A stretch of 64,000 bases of DNA from an uncultured Mesonia sp. (GCA_958296185.1 CATQIB010000006.1:197001-261000); one strand, 5' to 3'; numbered from the stretch's first letter, positions 47,853 to 55,684 are shown. Made by a program: numbers and translations. Notes: a model not told the origin generated them from the letters alone.

Positions 47853-48929
47853 TTGATAACATATATTGGTAAAAAGATAGTTTATGCAGCCTTAACCCTT
47901 TGGGGTGTAATAAGTGTTATTTTCTTGCTGTTTCAAGTTTTACCAGGCGACCCAGCTCAAATGATGCTCGGCCAAAATGAAAGTGAAGAGCAATTGCAAA
48001 TCATCCGAGAGAAGTATGGTTTTGATCAAAGCTTAACCACGCAATACGGCTATTATTTAAACGACTTGTCGCCAATATCGATTCACGCAAATAACAAAAC
48101 ACACTATACCTCTCTAAAAACGGGTAAATATGACGCTATTGTCTTGTTTAAAACCAACTCATTCACTTGGGTTCTAAAACGTCCGTACCTACGAGAGTCT
48201 TTTCAGAAAAACAATAAGCAGGTTGTTCAAGTAATCGCCGAAACGCTACCCAATACCATTGTTTTGGCATTTTCGGCTATTAGTATTGCCTTGCTTTTGG
48301 GAGTTTTTATGGGTATTTTGTCAGCCTTAAAAAAAGATTCTTGGTTAGATAAAAGTATTCAAGTGTTAAGTACACTGGGTATGAGTGTCCCATCATTCTT
48401 TAGTGCCATTATATTTGCTTGGCTGTTTGGCTTTGTTTTGCATAACTATACTGGTCTTAATACAACGGGGAGCTTGTATGAATTAGATGATTTTGGCGAA
48501 GCCAATCACTTGCAGCTTAAGAATTTAATTTTGCCCGCGTTGGTTTTAGGTATCAGGCCATTGGCTGTGGTGATTCAATTAATGCGAAACTCACTGCTTG
48601 ATGTATTAAGCCAAGATTATATTCGAACCGCAAAAGCCAAAGGCTTAGCCACATCTCAAATTGTTTGGAGACATGCTTTGAAAAATGCTATGAATCCGGT
48701 TGTAACCGCCATTTCAGGTTGGTTCGCATCTATGTTGGCAGGTGCTGTTTTTGTTGAGTATATCTTTGGTTGGAATGGTTTAGGAAAAGAAATTGTAGAT
48801 GCTTTAAATACCTTAGATTTACCTATCATTATGGGCGCTGTAATTGTTATAGCATGCATGTTTATGCTTATCAATATTTTAGTAGATGTAATCTATGCCT
48901 ATTTAGATCCAAAAATAAGAACGAATTAA
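47853..48929 (+). CDS. Opp/Dpp-type ABC transporter permease, without adjacent partners
   Basis: A 358-residue binding-protein-dependent permease of the DppB type. The N-terminus AALTLWGVISVIFLLFQVLPGDP is typical. A ~45-residue extracytoplasmic insert (about 75-120) follows the first helix. The EAA loop is present near residues 255-275 (TAKAKGLATSQIVWRHALKN). The start is TTG at 47853, with no alternative ATG. No DppC, ATPase or binding-protein gene is present in the window, so its partners must be encoded elsewhere. It lies 3 bp after the BT_3928 gene and 10 bp before tpiA. Confidence 0.85.
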   Translation: MITYIGKKIVYAALTLWGVISVIFLLFQVLPGDPAQMMLGQNESEEQLQIIREKYGFDQSLTTQYGYYLNDLSPISIHANNKTHYTSLKTGKYDAIVLFKTNSFTWVLKRPYLRESFQKNNKQVVQVIAETLPNTIVLAFSAISIALLLGVFMGILSALKKDSWLDKSIQVLSTLGMSVPSFFSAIIFAWLFGFVLHNYTGLNTTGSLYELDDFGEANHLQLKNLILPALVLGIRPLAVVIQLMRNSLLDVLSQDYIRTAKAKGLATSQIVWRHALKNAMNPVVTAISGWFASMLAGAVFVEYIFGWNGLGKEIVDALNTLDLPIIMGAVIVIACMFMLINILVDVIYAYLDPKIRTN

Positions 48930-48939
48930 ATAAAAAATT

Positions 48940-49689
48940 ATGCGAGATAAAATTGTTGCAGGAAACTGGAAGATGAATAACAACCTGCCCGAATCAATAA
49001 CTTTGTTAGAGGCTTTAAAACAAAATGAAATCGATGCAACGGTAAAAGTGATGGTTGCGCCTAGCTTTCCGTTATTATTTCCAGTCAAAGAAATGCTAAA
49101 AGATTCTGTTATACAAGTAATTGCACAAAACTGTAATGCACATAAACAAGGAGCCCATACGGGAGAGGTTGCCGCTTCAATGTTAACCAGTATTGGAATT
49201 AAGACCGTAATTATAGGTCACTCTGAGCGTAGACACTTGTATAATGAAACCGATGAAATATTGGCGAGAAAGGTAAATACGGCGCTAGAAGAATCGATGC
49301 AAATAATTTTTTGTGTGGGAGAAGAGCTAGAGGCTCGAAAAGCCAATCGTCAAAATGAAACCATTAAAAGCCAACTTGAAAATAGTCTCTTTCATCTAAA
49401 TGCAGAGCAAATGAAGAGCGTTATAATTGCCTATGAACCGGTTTGGGCAATTGGAACTGGTGAAACGGCTACTCCCGAACAGGCCCAGGAAATGCATGAG
49501 TTTATCAGACAACAGATCACTGAGCGCTTTGACACTGATTTATCTGAAAATACCTCTATTTTATATGGTGGTAGCGTAAAGCCTAACAACGCCAAAGAAC
49601 TTTTTTCAAAACTCGATGTAGATGGCGGATTGATAGGTGGTGCATCGCTTAAAGCGGATGATTTTTCAGCTATTATAAATGCTTTTTAA
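48940..49689 (+). CDS. tpiA: triosephosphate isomerase
   Basis: Interconverts dihydroxyacetone phosphate and glyceraldehyde 3-phosphate. The 249-residue TIM barrel has Lys11 in AGNWKMNNN, the catalytic His in IIGHSERRH, the catalytic Glu in AYEPVWAIGTGETAT and the phosphate loop YGGSVKPNNA. It is the last gene of a run that starts at the DUF1599 gene and is followed by a terminator. Confidence 0.98.
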   Translation: MRDKIVAGNWKMNNNLPESITLLEALKQNEIDATVKVMVAPSFPLLFPVKEMLKDSVIQVIAQNCNAHKQGAHTGEVAASMLTSIGIKTVIIGHSERRHLYNETDEILARKVNTALEESMQIIFCVGEELEARKANRQNETIKSQLENSLFHLNAEQMKSVIIAYEPVWAIGTGETATPEQAQEMHEFIRQQITERFDTDLSENTSILYGGSVKPNNAKELFSKLDVDGGLIGGASLKADDFSAIINAF

Positions 49690-49713
49690 TGTTTTCGAGC
49701 ATCAATATTTTGA

Positions 49714-49741
49714 AACTGCTCCATTGTGAGCAGTTTTTTTT
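49714..49741 (+). terminator. rho-independent terminator of tpiA
   Basis: AACTGCTC (49714-49721) and GAGCAGTT (49728-49735) form a perfect 8-bp stem with a 6-nt loop, followed by a T tract. Confidence 0.9.
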
Positions 49742-50053
49742 ATGACAAAAGTCACTATTTAAAAAAATAAGCGAAATTTATTGAGATGATTTTTTACTTC
49801 TAAATGCAAACTTTAATCAAGTTAAAAACAGGTGTAGATTTTTTTGAAAGATAAATTGATACTTATTTATAACTATGCTTGCGGTAAGTTTTTGAAAATT
49901 AAAATCTTATAGTTTGGGTTGATAAAGCTATAAGATAAAACTATTCTGTTTTTTTATTTTTTAATCCTTTGTTGATTTAAAGCTAATAAAATTATTGAGA
50001 TAGGGCCTAAGATAAGGCTGATTTAAGTCATTTTTATCACTTTAAACTAAAAC
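49742..50053. other. AT-rich upstream region of the ompW-like gene, no gene seen
   Basis: About 310 bp, strongly AT-rich, with no open frame longer than about ten codons. It contains the hairpin at 49904-49936 and, just beyond its right end, a TAAATTTG promoter element at 50054-50061. The length is unusual next to the 20-100 bp gaps common elsewhere in the window, so it may hold regulatory sites for the porin gene. Confidence 0.5.
49904..49936 (+). promoter_or_regulatory. 12-bp inverted repeat upstream of the ompW-like gene
   Basis: ATCTTATAGTTT (49904-49915) pairs with AAGCTATAAGAT (49925-49936), with one G-U pair and a 9-nt loop. No T tract follows directly. Nearly 170 bp separate it from the ompW-like start, so it is either an operator for a dimeric regulator or an RNA hairpin in a long leader. 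Confidence 0.45.
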
Positions 50054-50061
50054 TAAATTTG
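50054..50061 (+). promoter_or_regulatory. -7 promoter element for the ompW-like gene
   Basis: TAAATTTG matches TAnnTTTG exactly, 43 nt upstream of the ATG at 50105. No clear TTTG lies at the -33 position. Confidence 0.45.
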
Positions 50062-50104
50062 CTAATAAATAACAAATAAATTCTAATTTTAAATACTATT
50101 AATT

Positions 50105-50758
50105 ATGAAAAAGGTAGTTTTAGCATTATTAGTGACTATGCTCGTACCGTTTGCCGGTAAAGCACAAGAAATCTCAAAAAATGAGCAAACCGATTATTCT
50201 AAATGGCAATTTAGACTTAGGGGTGTAGTAGTTACTCCAGATGAAAGTGCCAATATCGAGGCTATTGGTGGAGATGTTGACATTTCAACAACAGTAATTC
50301 CAGAATTGGATATCACTTATTTCTTCACTAAGAATATCGCAGCTGAATTAATTTTAGGGACGACCAAACACGAGGTCTCGGCGATTAATACGGCTGTTGG
50401 AGAAATAGATTTAGGTTCAGTATGGTTATTGCCACCTACTTTAACCGCTCAATATCACTTCTATAATGGTAATTTCAAGCCTTATTTGGGGGCAGGGATT
50501 AATTATACCATATTTTATGGAGAAGACGAAGGTCCTGTTGCCGATAATTTAACCTATGATAACAATATTAGTTTCGCCTTACAATTGGGTCTAGATTATA
50601 CCTTAAATAATAATTGGTTTCTAAATTTAGATGTCAAAAAATTATTTTTAAATACAGATGTAGAGGTAGACGCTACCAGTGCACTAGGGGCAACTGTTGG
50701 GGCAGATGTTGATATTAATCCTTGGTTAATAGGATTTGGGGTAGGATATAAATTATAA
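50105..50758 (+). CDS. OmpW-family outer-membrane protein
   Basis: A 217-residue protein with signal peptide LALLVTMLVPFAGKAQ and an eight-stranded-barrel pattern like OmpW: WQFRLRGVVVTPDESA, TYFFTKNIAAELILGTTKHE, LPPTLTAQYHFYNGNFKPYL and the C-terminal INPWLIGFGVGYKL. OmpW proteins form narrow hydrophobic channels. It is preceded by a long untranslated-looking region and followed by its own terminator. Confidence 0.92.
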   Translation: MKKVVLALLVTMLVPFAGKAQEISKNEQTDYSKWQFRLRGVVVTPDESANIEAIGGDVDISTTVIPELDITYFFTKNIAAELILGTTKHEVSAINTAVGEIDLGSVWLLPPTLTAQYHFYNGNFKPYLGAGINYTIFYGEDEGPVADNLTYDNNISFALQLGLDYTLNNNWFLNLDVKKLFLNTDVEVDATSALGATVGADVDINPWLIGFGVGYKL

Positions 50759-50780
50759 TTTAAAGTAAATAGATAGATAA

Positions 50781-50804
50781 AACCCGGTGAGATACCGGGT
50801 TTTT
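50781..50804 (+). terminator. rho-independent terminator of the ompW-like gene
   Basis: AACCCGG (50781-50787) and CCGGGTT (50795-50801) form a 7-bp GC-rich stem with a T tract. It ends directly at the stop of the convergent regulator gene. Confidence 0.85.
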
Positions 50805-51566
50805 CTACTTATTTAAATTATTGATTTTATTTTTTAGTTCTTGCATAGAAGCCTGCAATTCCCGCAAAATACCATTGTCTGAGTTGGCATCTAGATTAAA
50901 AGTAAGTTTAGAATTGACTTGCCATAATTCCTGAATTTCAGCTACATTTACTTCAAAGGCAGGATACTCGTCATTAAAAGAAATTAATCGAACACGGCTA
51001 GGATCGGCTAACTTATGCAATTTTTTTACCACTACACTATCATACATAACCACCACATATACACGGTGGTCATTCGCATCACTTATGCTGGGAACAGCTT
51101 TGGCTAACACCCATTCATCTGGTCTAAAATTGGGCAGCATACTATCACCTTCTATTTGAAAACCGCGATAAGTTGCATTTCTAAATTGAGGCAGTGGCAT
51201 ATCAAAAGCGGGCAATTGCCTGTACCAATCAACATCTTGAACATTATGAGGATAACCTGCAGCAGCTTTCTGGTTTACCATAACAATGTTTTCATTCTCT
51301 TCAGAATTAAGGCTAATTACCTTTGGCATGGTATCTACTCGATGCAGAGGCAAACGTTTTTGATTACTTTCACCAAACAACCATAAAGGGTTTATACTAA
51401 ACTGCTTGAGTAACTCCATTACTACACTTCCGCTTAGCTTAGTACGACCGCGTTCAATATCGGCGGTTGAGGTTTTAACTCCTAAAAGAGAAGCAAACTC
51501 GGCTTGAGTTGCACCTTGCTCTTCTCTAATTTCTTTAAATCGACGTATTTCTATTGGTAATTCCAT
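50805..51566 (-). CDS. LexA-like HTH regulator with S24 self-cleavage domain
   Basis: A 253-residue repressor-type protein. The N-terminal XRE helix-turn-helix spans residues ~8-60 (GATQAEFASLLGVKTSTADI). The C-terminal peptidase S24 domain has a putative cleavage site Ala103-Gly104 (KAAAGYP), nucleophile Ser142 (EGDSMLPNF) and Lys181 (SVVVKKL). Spacings of 38 and 39 residues are close to those of LexA/UmuD (34 and 37). The tail (ILRELQASMQELKNKINN) is a probable coiled coil. The start is ATG 51566: the open frame reaches TTG 51572, but that codon lies in the promoter -7 element. It is divergent from a radical-SAM repair-type gene and faces palindromes in the shared gap. Confidence 0.88.
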   Translation of the reverse strand: MELPIEIRRFKEIREEQGATQAEFASLLGVKTSTADIERGRTKLSGSVVMELLKQFSINPLWLFGESNQKRLPLHRVDTMPKVISLNSEENENIVMVNQKAAAGYPHNVQDVDWYRQLPAFDMPLPQFRNATYRGFQIEGDSMLPNFRPDEWVLAKAVPSISDANDHRVYVVVMYDSVVVKKLHKLADPSRVRLISFNDEYPAFEVNVAEIQELWQVNSKLTFNLDANSDNGILRELQASMQELKNKINNLNK

Positions 51567-51569
51567 ATC

Positions 51570-51602
51570 CAAATATACATTATTTAGCGGATATTTTCCA
51601 AA
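51570..51602 (-). promoter_or_regulatory. promoter of the S24 regulator gene
   Basis: On the minus strand: TTTG at 51599-51602 and TATATTTG at 51570-51577, 21 nt apart. The -7 element ends only 3 nt before ATG 51566, which implies a leaderless message. The spacer contains the motif CGGATATTTTCC (51588-51599). Confidence 0.68.
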
Positions 51603-51642
51603 ACTTATTCGGTTATTTTCCGTTTAAACGGATTTAATCCGT
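51588..51642. promoter_or_regulatory. operator-like inverted repeats between the S24 regulator and the radical-SAM gene
   Basis: The perfect 14-bp palindrome TCCGTTTAAACGGA lies at 51619-51632. Overlapping it is ACGGATT-T-AATCCGT (51628-51642), also perfect, with a 1-nt centre. CGGATATTTTCC (51588-51599) resembles CGGATTTAATCC (51629-51640) in the other promoter, 41 bp away. CGGTTATTTTCCG (51610-51622) adds another CGG/CCG pair. The sites cover the -33 to -7 region of the radical-SAM promoter and the spacer of the regulator promoter, as expected for an autoregulating repressor. Confidence 0.6.
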
Positions 51643-51649
51643 AAATTTG
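51642..51649 (+). promoter_or_regulatory. -7 promoter element for the radical-SAM gene
   Basis: TAAATTTG matches TAnnTTTG exactly, 16 nt upstream of ATG 51666. The nested palindromes occupy the region immediately upstream, including the expected -33 position. Confidence 0.6.
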
Positions 51650-51665
51650 TATAAAATCCATATGA

Positions 51666-52928
51666 ATGAATTTTGATAGAATCAAAGAAAAACTTAGCAT
51701 ACTAGCCGATGCGGCTAAATATGATGTTTCTTGTTCGAGTAGTGGCAGCAAGCGAACCAATAAGAAAAAAGGTTTAGGCGATTCAAGTGGAATGGGGATT
51801 TGCCATACCTATACGGCCGATGGTCGATGCGTTTCACTGTTAAAAATTTTGCTTACCAATCATTGTATTTTCGACTGTGCTTACTGTGTAACGAGAAAAA
51901 GCAATGATATTAAACGTGCCGCTTTTAAAGTACAAGAAGTAGTCGATTTAACAATCAATTTCTATAGGCGCAATTATATAGAAGGACTATTTTTAAGTTC
52001 AGGTATTTTTAAAAATGCCGATTATACGATGGAACGCCTCATTTTAGTAGCTAAAAAATTGCGGTTAGAAGAAAACTTCAACGGCTATATTCACTTAAAA
52101 TCTATTCCTGGGGCGAGTGATGATTTGATGTATGAGGCAGGCTTGTATGCCGATCGACTTTCGGTAAATATAGAGATTCCTACTCAAAATGGGTTAAAAT
52201 TACTGGCTCCCGAAAAAAACCGCGAAGATTTTTTAAAACCGATGAAAAAGGTGCGTAATGAGATAGTTAAGTATAAATCTGAAAAAAAACTGATTAAAAG
52301 TACGCCAGTGTATGCGCCGGCCGGGCAAAGTACGCAAATGATTGTAGGGGCTACCAATGAGACCGATGCCCAAGTTATGTATACGGCAGCTCATCTATAT
52401 AAAAAGTATAATATGAAACGGGTGTATTACTCGGGCTACGTTCCTATTTCTTATGATTCTCGACTTCCTGCAATTGGTACAGAGGTTCCCATGCTTAGAG
52501 AAAACCGACTTTATCAAACCGATTGGTTGCTAAGATTTTACGGCTTTTCAATCGAGGAATTATTAAATCAGAAACATCCTAACTTAGACAGTGATATAGA
52601 CCCAAAATTAAGTTGGGCATTACGAAATTTACATCTTTTTCCTGTGGATATAAACAAAGCTGATAAACAACAACTCGCTCGCATACCTGGTGTGGGATTA
52701 AAATCTGTATACAAGATTCTGCAAGCCAGAAAGTACCGTAAACTAGGCTGGCATCACTTAAAGAAAATGGGCATTGCTTTGAATAGAGCTCAATATTTTA
52801 TTTTATGCGATTCACGTGATTTTCTAAAGGCTGATATGAGTCCGCAACAAATAAAATCAAAAATACTTGCTCAAGGAAATAGCAAATACAAGCCTTTGTT
52901 TAATTCTCAATTAAATTTATTTGAATAA
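51666..52928 (+). CDS. putative DNA modification/repair radical SAM protein with C-terminal HhH
   Basis: A 420-residue radical-SAM protein. The 4Fe-4S motif is Cys67-x3-Cys71-x2-Cys74 (HCIFDCAYC), preceded by an N-terminal Ser/Lys-rich and Cys-containing stretch. The C-terminal ~90 residues hold a helix-hairpin-helix DNA-binding motif (NKADKQQLARIPGVGLKSV). It matches the family described as a radical SAM protein linked to a uracil-DNA-glycosylase-like partner (TIGR03916). The partner-type gene follows directly and overlaps the stop region. The chemistry on DNA is unproven. A self-cleaving-type repressor is encoded divergently, which suggests induction by DNA damage. Confidence 0.9.
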   Translation: MNFDRIKEKLSILADAAKYDVSCSSSGSKRTNKKKGLGDSSGMGICHTYTADGRCVSLLKILLTNHCIFDCAYCVTRKSNDIKRAAFKVQEVVDLTINFYRRNYIEGLFLSSGIFKNADYTMERLILVAKKLRLEENFNGYIHLKSIPGASDDLMYEAGLYADRLSVNIEIPTQNGLKLLAPEKNREDFLKPMKKVRNEIVKYKSEKKLIKSTPVYAPAGQSTQMIVGATNETDAQVMYTAAHLYKKYNMKRVYYSGYVPISYDSRLPAIGTEVPMLRENRLYQTDWLLRFYGFSIEELLNQKHPNLDSDIDPKLSWALRNLHLFPVDINKADKQQLARIPGVGLKSVYKILQARKYRKLGWHHLKKMGIALNRAQYFILCDSRDFLKADMSPQQIKSKILAQGNSKYKPLFNSQLNLFE

Positions 52929-52929
52929 A

Positions 52930-53700
52930 ATGAAAATTGTGCTATTTGATCACAGCTTTGAGGGTTTGTTATCTGCCGTTTTTGAGGTGTTTCATTTAAA
53001 ATTAAAAGAGGCAAAATTGATAGGGCAAAACAACCATACTGCATCTTTTTTTGATGAAGAAATTTGGGTAAGCACAGATCAAGAAAAGGCCGCTCGTGTG
53101 GCCAAGGGAATTGTTAAGGTTGGCGGTAAAAGCGATCTCACTTGGTTATACCGATGCTTTTTGAGCGAGTTGGCAGAGGTGCCGCAGTTAATACTTGAAT
53201 ATATACGCCAATTGATGGTTGATAAGCATAGTGGTAAAAATGACTTTAGTCGAAATGTAGTCATACAATTGCAAAAGATTAATAAAATGATTGGGAGAGA
53301 AAAGCATCGAATGGATGCATTTGTGCGTTTCGAAAAAACGGCAGACGGTCTGTATTTTGCGGGTATAGCTCCCGATTTTAATGTGTTACCCTTAAATGCT
53401 AAGCATTTTAAAAATCGTTATGCCGATCAACATTGGTGTATATATGATGTAAAACGAGATTATGGTTTGTTATACAATTTAGAATCCTTAAGGCATGTGC
53501 ACTTGCCATCGGTAAATGCCAACTTACATAGTACGCCATCAAATCTGTTAGCTGAAGATGAAGTGGCTTATAAAAAATTATGGAAAAATTACTTTGAAAG
53601 TACCAACATTCAAGAACGCGCCAATAAAAAACTGCACACTCAACACGTTCCTAAACGATATTGGAAATACTTGAGTGAAAAATATATTTTGGATTATTAA
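52930..53700 (+). CDS. TIGR03915/DUF4130-family probable DNA metabolism protein
   Basis: A 256-residue protein of the DUF4130 type, the constant partner of the radical-SAM/HhH protein upstream. Typical segments are VLFDHSFEGLLSAVFEVF at the N-terminus, KMIGREKHRMDAFVRFEKT in the centre and FKNRYADQHWCIYDVKRDYG. The C-terminal part of this family is related to uracil-DNA glycosylase-like domains. ATG 52930 was used instead of TTG 52921, which lies in the upstream reading frame's last codons. The stop shares TTAA with the convergent ZIP gene. Confidence 0.88.
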   Translation: MKIVLFDHSFEGLLSAVFEVFHLKLKEAKLIGQNNHTASFFDEEIWVSTDQEKAARVAKGIVKVGGKSDLTWLYRCFLSELAEVPQLILEYIRQLMVDKHSGKNDFSRNVVIQLQKINKMIGREKHRMDAFVRFEKTADGLYFAGIAPDFNVLPLNAKHFKNRYADQHWCIYDVKRDYGLLYNLESLRHVHLPSVNANLHSTPSNLLAEDEVAYKKLWKNYFESTNIQERANKKLHTQHVPKRYWKYLSEKYILDY

Positions 53701-54401
53701 ATTATTTTCTCGCCAATCATACCAATGCAAAACCCTAATATTGCTCCTAGGGTGGGAAGGTAAGTGTTTCTTAATTTACTTTCAGGAATGAGATCTTGTA
53801 CGAGAAGATATAAAATTCCGCCACTTGCGAAGGTCATTAAATAAGCTGTTAAGTCAGGGTAATCACTTAAGAAATAATGACCTGCTAAGGCACCGCCTAT
53901 TCCAAAAAAACTTAAAAAGAAAAAAAGTAGCAGGGTTTTACGGGTACTAAAACCACTTTGGGTCAAGTCTCTAAAAGCATTGAAGGCTTCGGGCAAATTT
54001 TGCAAACCAATAAAAACGGCGAGTAATTTGGCCATTTGAGACTGTGATGCAAAAACAGCTCCCAGAGCAATGGATTCTGGTATAAAATCCATTAGCATTG
54101 CCAGTAAGGTGGCGGTTTGACCGCCTTTTTTACTCAAATACCAATCGATTAATAAAAAACAGAGCGCCCCTGCTAAAAAAGTAATAACGAGCGGCCATAC
54201 CGCTAACTCCTCAAGTCCTTTAGGAATTAAAACCAAAGTTACTGCCGATAGGATAATCCCTGAGCCAAACGCCATAAAACTATGGCTTAACTCATATTTT
54301 ATAGGAGTGTCTTTAAGGTGATGATTAAAAAAATAGGCTAGAATTCCGCCAATAAAAACACTAACCCCAGCTAAAAACGAAAAGAATAATAATTTTTCCA
54401 T
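53697..54401 (-). CDS. ZIP-family metal transporter
   Basis: A 234-residue inner-membrane protein with about eight helices. Metal-site motifs appear in helices 4 and 5: MDFIPESIALGAVFA and GLQNLPEAFNAF, the H/N-P-E type pattern of ZIP proteins. It probably moves zinc, iron or another divalent ion. ATG 54401 (MEKLLFFSFLAG) was chosen over the longer frame start at 54434, since it begins at the first helix. The stop overlaps that of the DUF4130 gene by 4 bp in convergent orientation. Confidence 0.87.
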   Translation of the reverse strand: MEKLLFFSFLAGVSVFIGGILAYFFNHHLKDTPIKYELSHSFMAFGSGIILSAVTLVLIPKGLEELAVWPLVITFLAGALCFLLIDWYLSKKGGQTATLLAMLMDFIPESIALGAVFASQSQMAKLLAVFIGLQNLPEAFNAFRDLTQSGFSTRKTLLLFFFLSFFGIGGALAGHYFLSDYPDLTAYLMTFASGGILYLLVQDLIPESKLRNTYLPTLGAILGFCIGMIGEKII

Positions 54402-54458
54402 AGTTAGGTTTTTAACGTAAAATAAAAAAACCAAACCGGCTGTTGAGGCTACTCTATA

Positions 54459-54734
54459 TTATTGGATCTCGGCACTAATTCCCGCTTCTAGTAAGGCAGA
54501 ACAACGCGGTTTTAAATCTTCATAATCTCCCGTTTTTACGGCGCATTTCCCTTTATAATGTATAATAAGCGTGCATTGCTCGGCTTGTATAGCGTCGTGA
54601 TCACAACTCTTAATTAGCATTTCAATTACATGATCAAAAGTGTTGACATCATCATTAAAAACAATAATTTGGTTTTGTTCTTCTTCGGCGGTTTCTGTCG
54701 CTCTCTTTTCTAGTACTTCCTCCTGAACACTCAT
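54459..54734 (-). CDS. clpS: ATP-dependent Clp protease adaptor ClpS
   Basis: The N-end rule adaptor that delivers substrates to ClpAP (or ClpC). The 91-residue protein contains VFNDDVNTFDHVIEMLIKSC and the CTLIIHYKGKCAV strand, then LEAGISAEI. The start was set at ATG 54734 (MSVQEEVLEKR) because the longer frame overlaps prmA and adds an untypical N-terminus. It follows prmA by 49 bp and is probably in the same transcript, a common order in this family. Confidence 0.94.
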   Translation of the reverse strand: MSVQEEVLEKRATETAEEEQNQIIVFNDDVNTFDHVIEMLIKSCDHDAIQAEQCTLIIHYKGKCAVKTGDYEDLKPRCSALLEAGISAEIQ

Positions 54735-54783
54735 AGTGGTAAAGCTTGTTTCTTTCAAAAATAAATAATTTTGAATGTAAATT

Positions 54784-55620
54784 TTAATTTTTAACAAATT
54801 TTGCACCCACCCAGTTATCTTTAATGAAGTGATTTACATATTGCAATCCTAATTGCTTGCATTTTTCGTTTATGAGACTTAAATCTTCTTCGTAAAAACC
54901 GCTTAATAATATAGTGCCTTCTTGATGCAACACCTTTTCGTACATTGGGAGATCTTGAAGAAGAATATTACGGTTGATATTGGCGATGATTAAATCGAAT
55001 TTTTTAGAACCTAGCAATGACGCGTCTCCTTCAAAAACCTCAATTGACGGGTAGTTATTGCGAGCTACATTTTCTTGTGTGTTTAAAAAGCACCAATGGT
55101 CTATATCTATAGCGGTTATATCTGTAGCACCTCGCATACCGGCCAAAATGGCAAGAATACCCGTGCCACAGCCCATGTCTAAAACCGTTTTATCGGTGCA
55201 ATCTAGTTGCAACAAGTGTTGTACCATCATATGGGTGGTGGCGTGATGCCCAGTGCCAAAAGACATTTTGGGTTCGATAACAATATCATAAGTCGTCTCT
55301 TGCTTGGCGTGAAAGGGAGCTCTAATTTGGCAGATATCATCCACTAAAATAGGTTGGAAATTTCGTTCCCACTCCTCATTCCAATTTACCTGTTCAATTT
55401 CCTTAACTTCAAAGTCTATCTTAAAATCAGGATTTTGAAAAACGTATAATTCTTTAACTGCCTCGGGTTGATGAAGAGATTTCTCTATATAAGCCTCTAA
55501 TCCTGTTTCGGTTTCAACAAAACTATCAAAGCCTAATTCGTTAAGTTCAGCGATTAATATTTCGGCTAGCGGTTGTACCGGTTGCAAGCGAAAGAAGTAT
55601 CCTATATAAATTGGGGTCAT
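54784..55620 (-). CDS. prmA: ribosomal protein L11 methyltransferase
   Basis: PrmA trimethylates ribosomal protein L11 with S-adenosylmethionine. The 278-residue protein has the N-terminal substrate-binding part (residues 1-90), then MSFGTGHHATTHMM, the SAM motif VLDMGCGTGILAILAG, DITAIDIDHW and the catalytic-type motif IIANINRNIL. It starts at ATG 55620 with an exact -7 element (TACTTTTG) 18 nt upstream. Confidence 0.95.
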   Translation of the reverse strand: MTPIYIGYFFRLQPVQPLAEILIAELNELGFDSFVETETGLEAYIEKSLHQPEAVKELYVFQNPDFKIDFEVKEIEQVNWNEEWERNFQPILVDDICQIRAPFHAKQETTYDIVIEPKMSFGTGHHATTHMMVQHLLQLDCTDKTVLDMGCGTGILAILAGMRGATDITAIDIDHWCFLNTQENVARNNYPSIEVFEGDASLLGSKKFDLIIANINRNILLQDLPMYEKVLHQEGTILLSGFYEEDLSLINEKCKQLGLQYVNHFIKDNWVGAKFVKN

Positions 55621-55638
55621 GGTTTACAATATTTAGTG

Positions 55639-55646
55639 CAAAAGTA
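55639..55646 (-). promoter_or_regulatory. -7 promoter element for prmA-clpS
   Basis: On the minus strand TACTTTTG matches TAnnTTTG, 18 nt before ATG 55620. Confidence 0.55.
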
Positions 55647-55684
55647 AGTAAGATTTTTAGTAGCTGAGAAACTTAGTTCGTATT

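Noticed and set aside
54735-54806. Longer N-terminus for clpS
   Set aside because: It runs into the end of prmA and adds 24 untypical residues; ATG 54734 gives the normal ClpS length.
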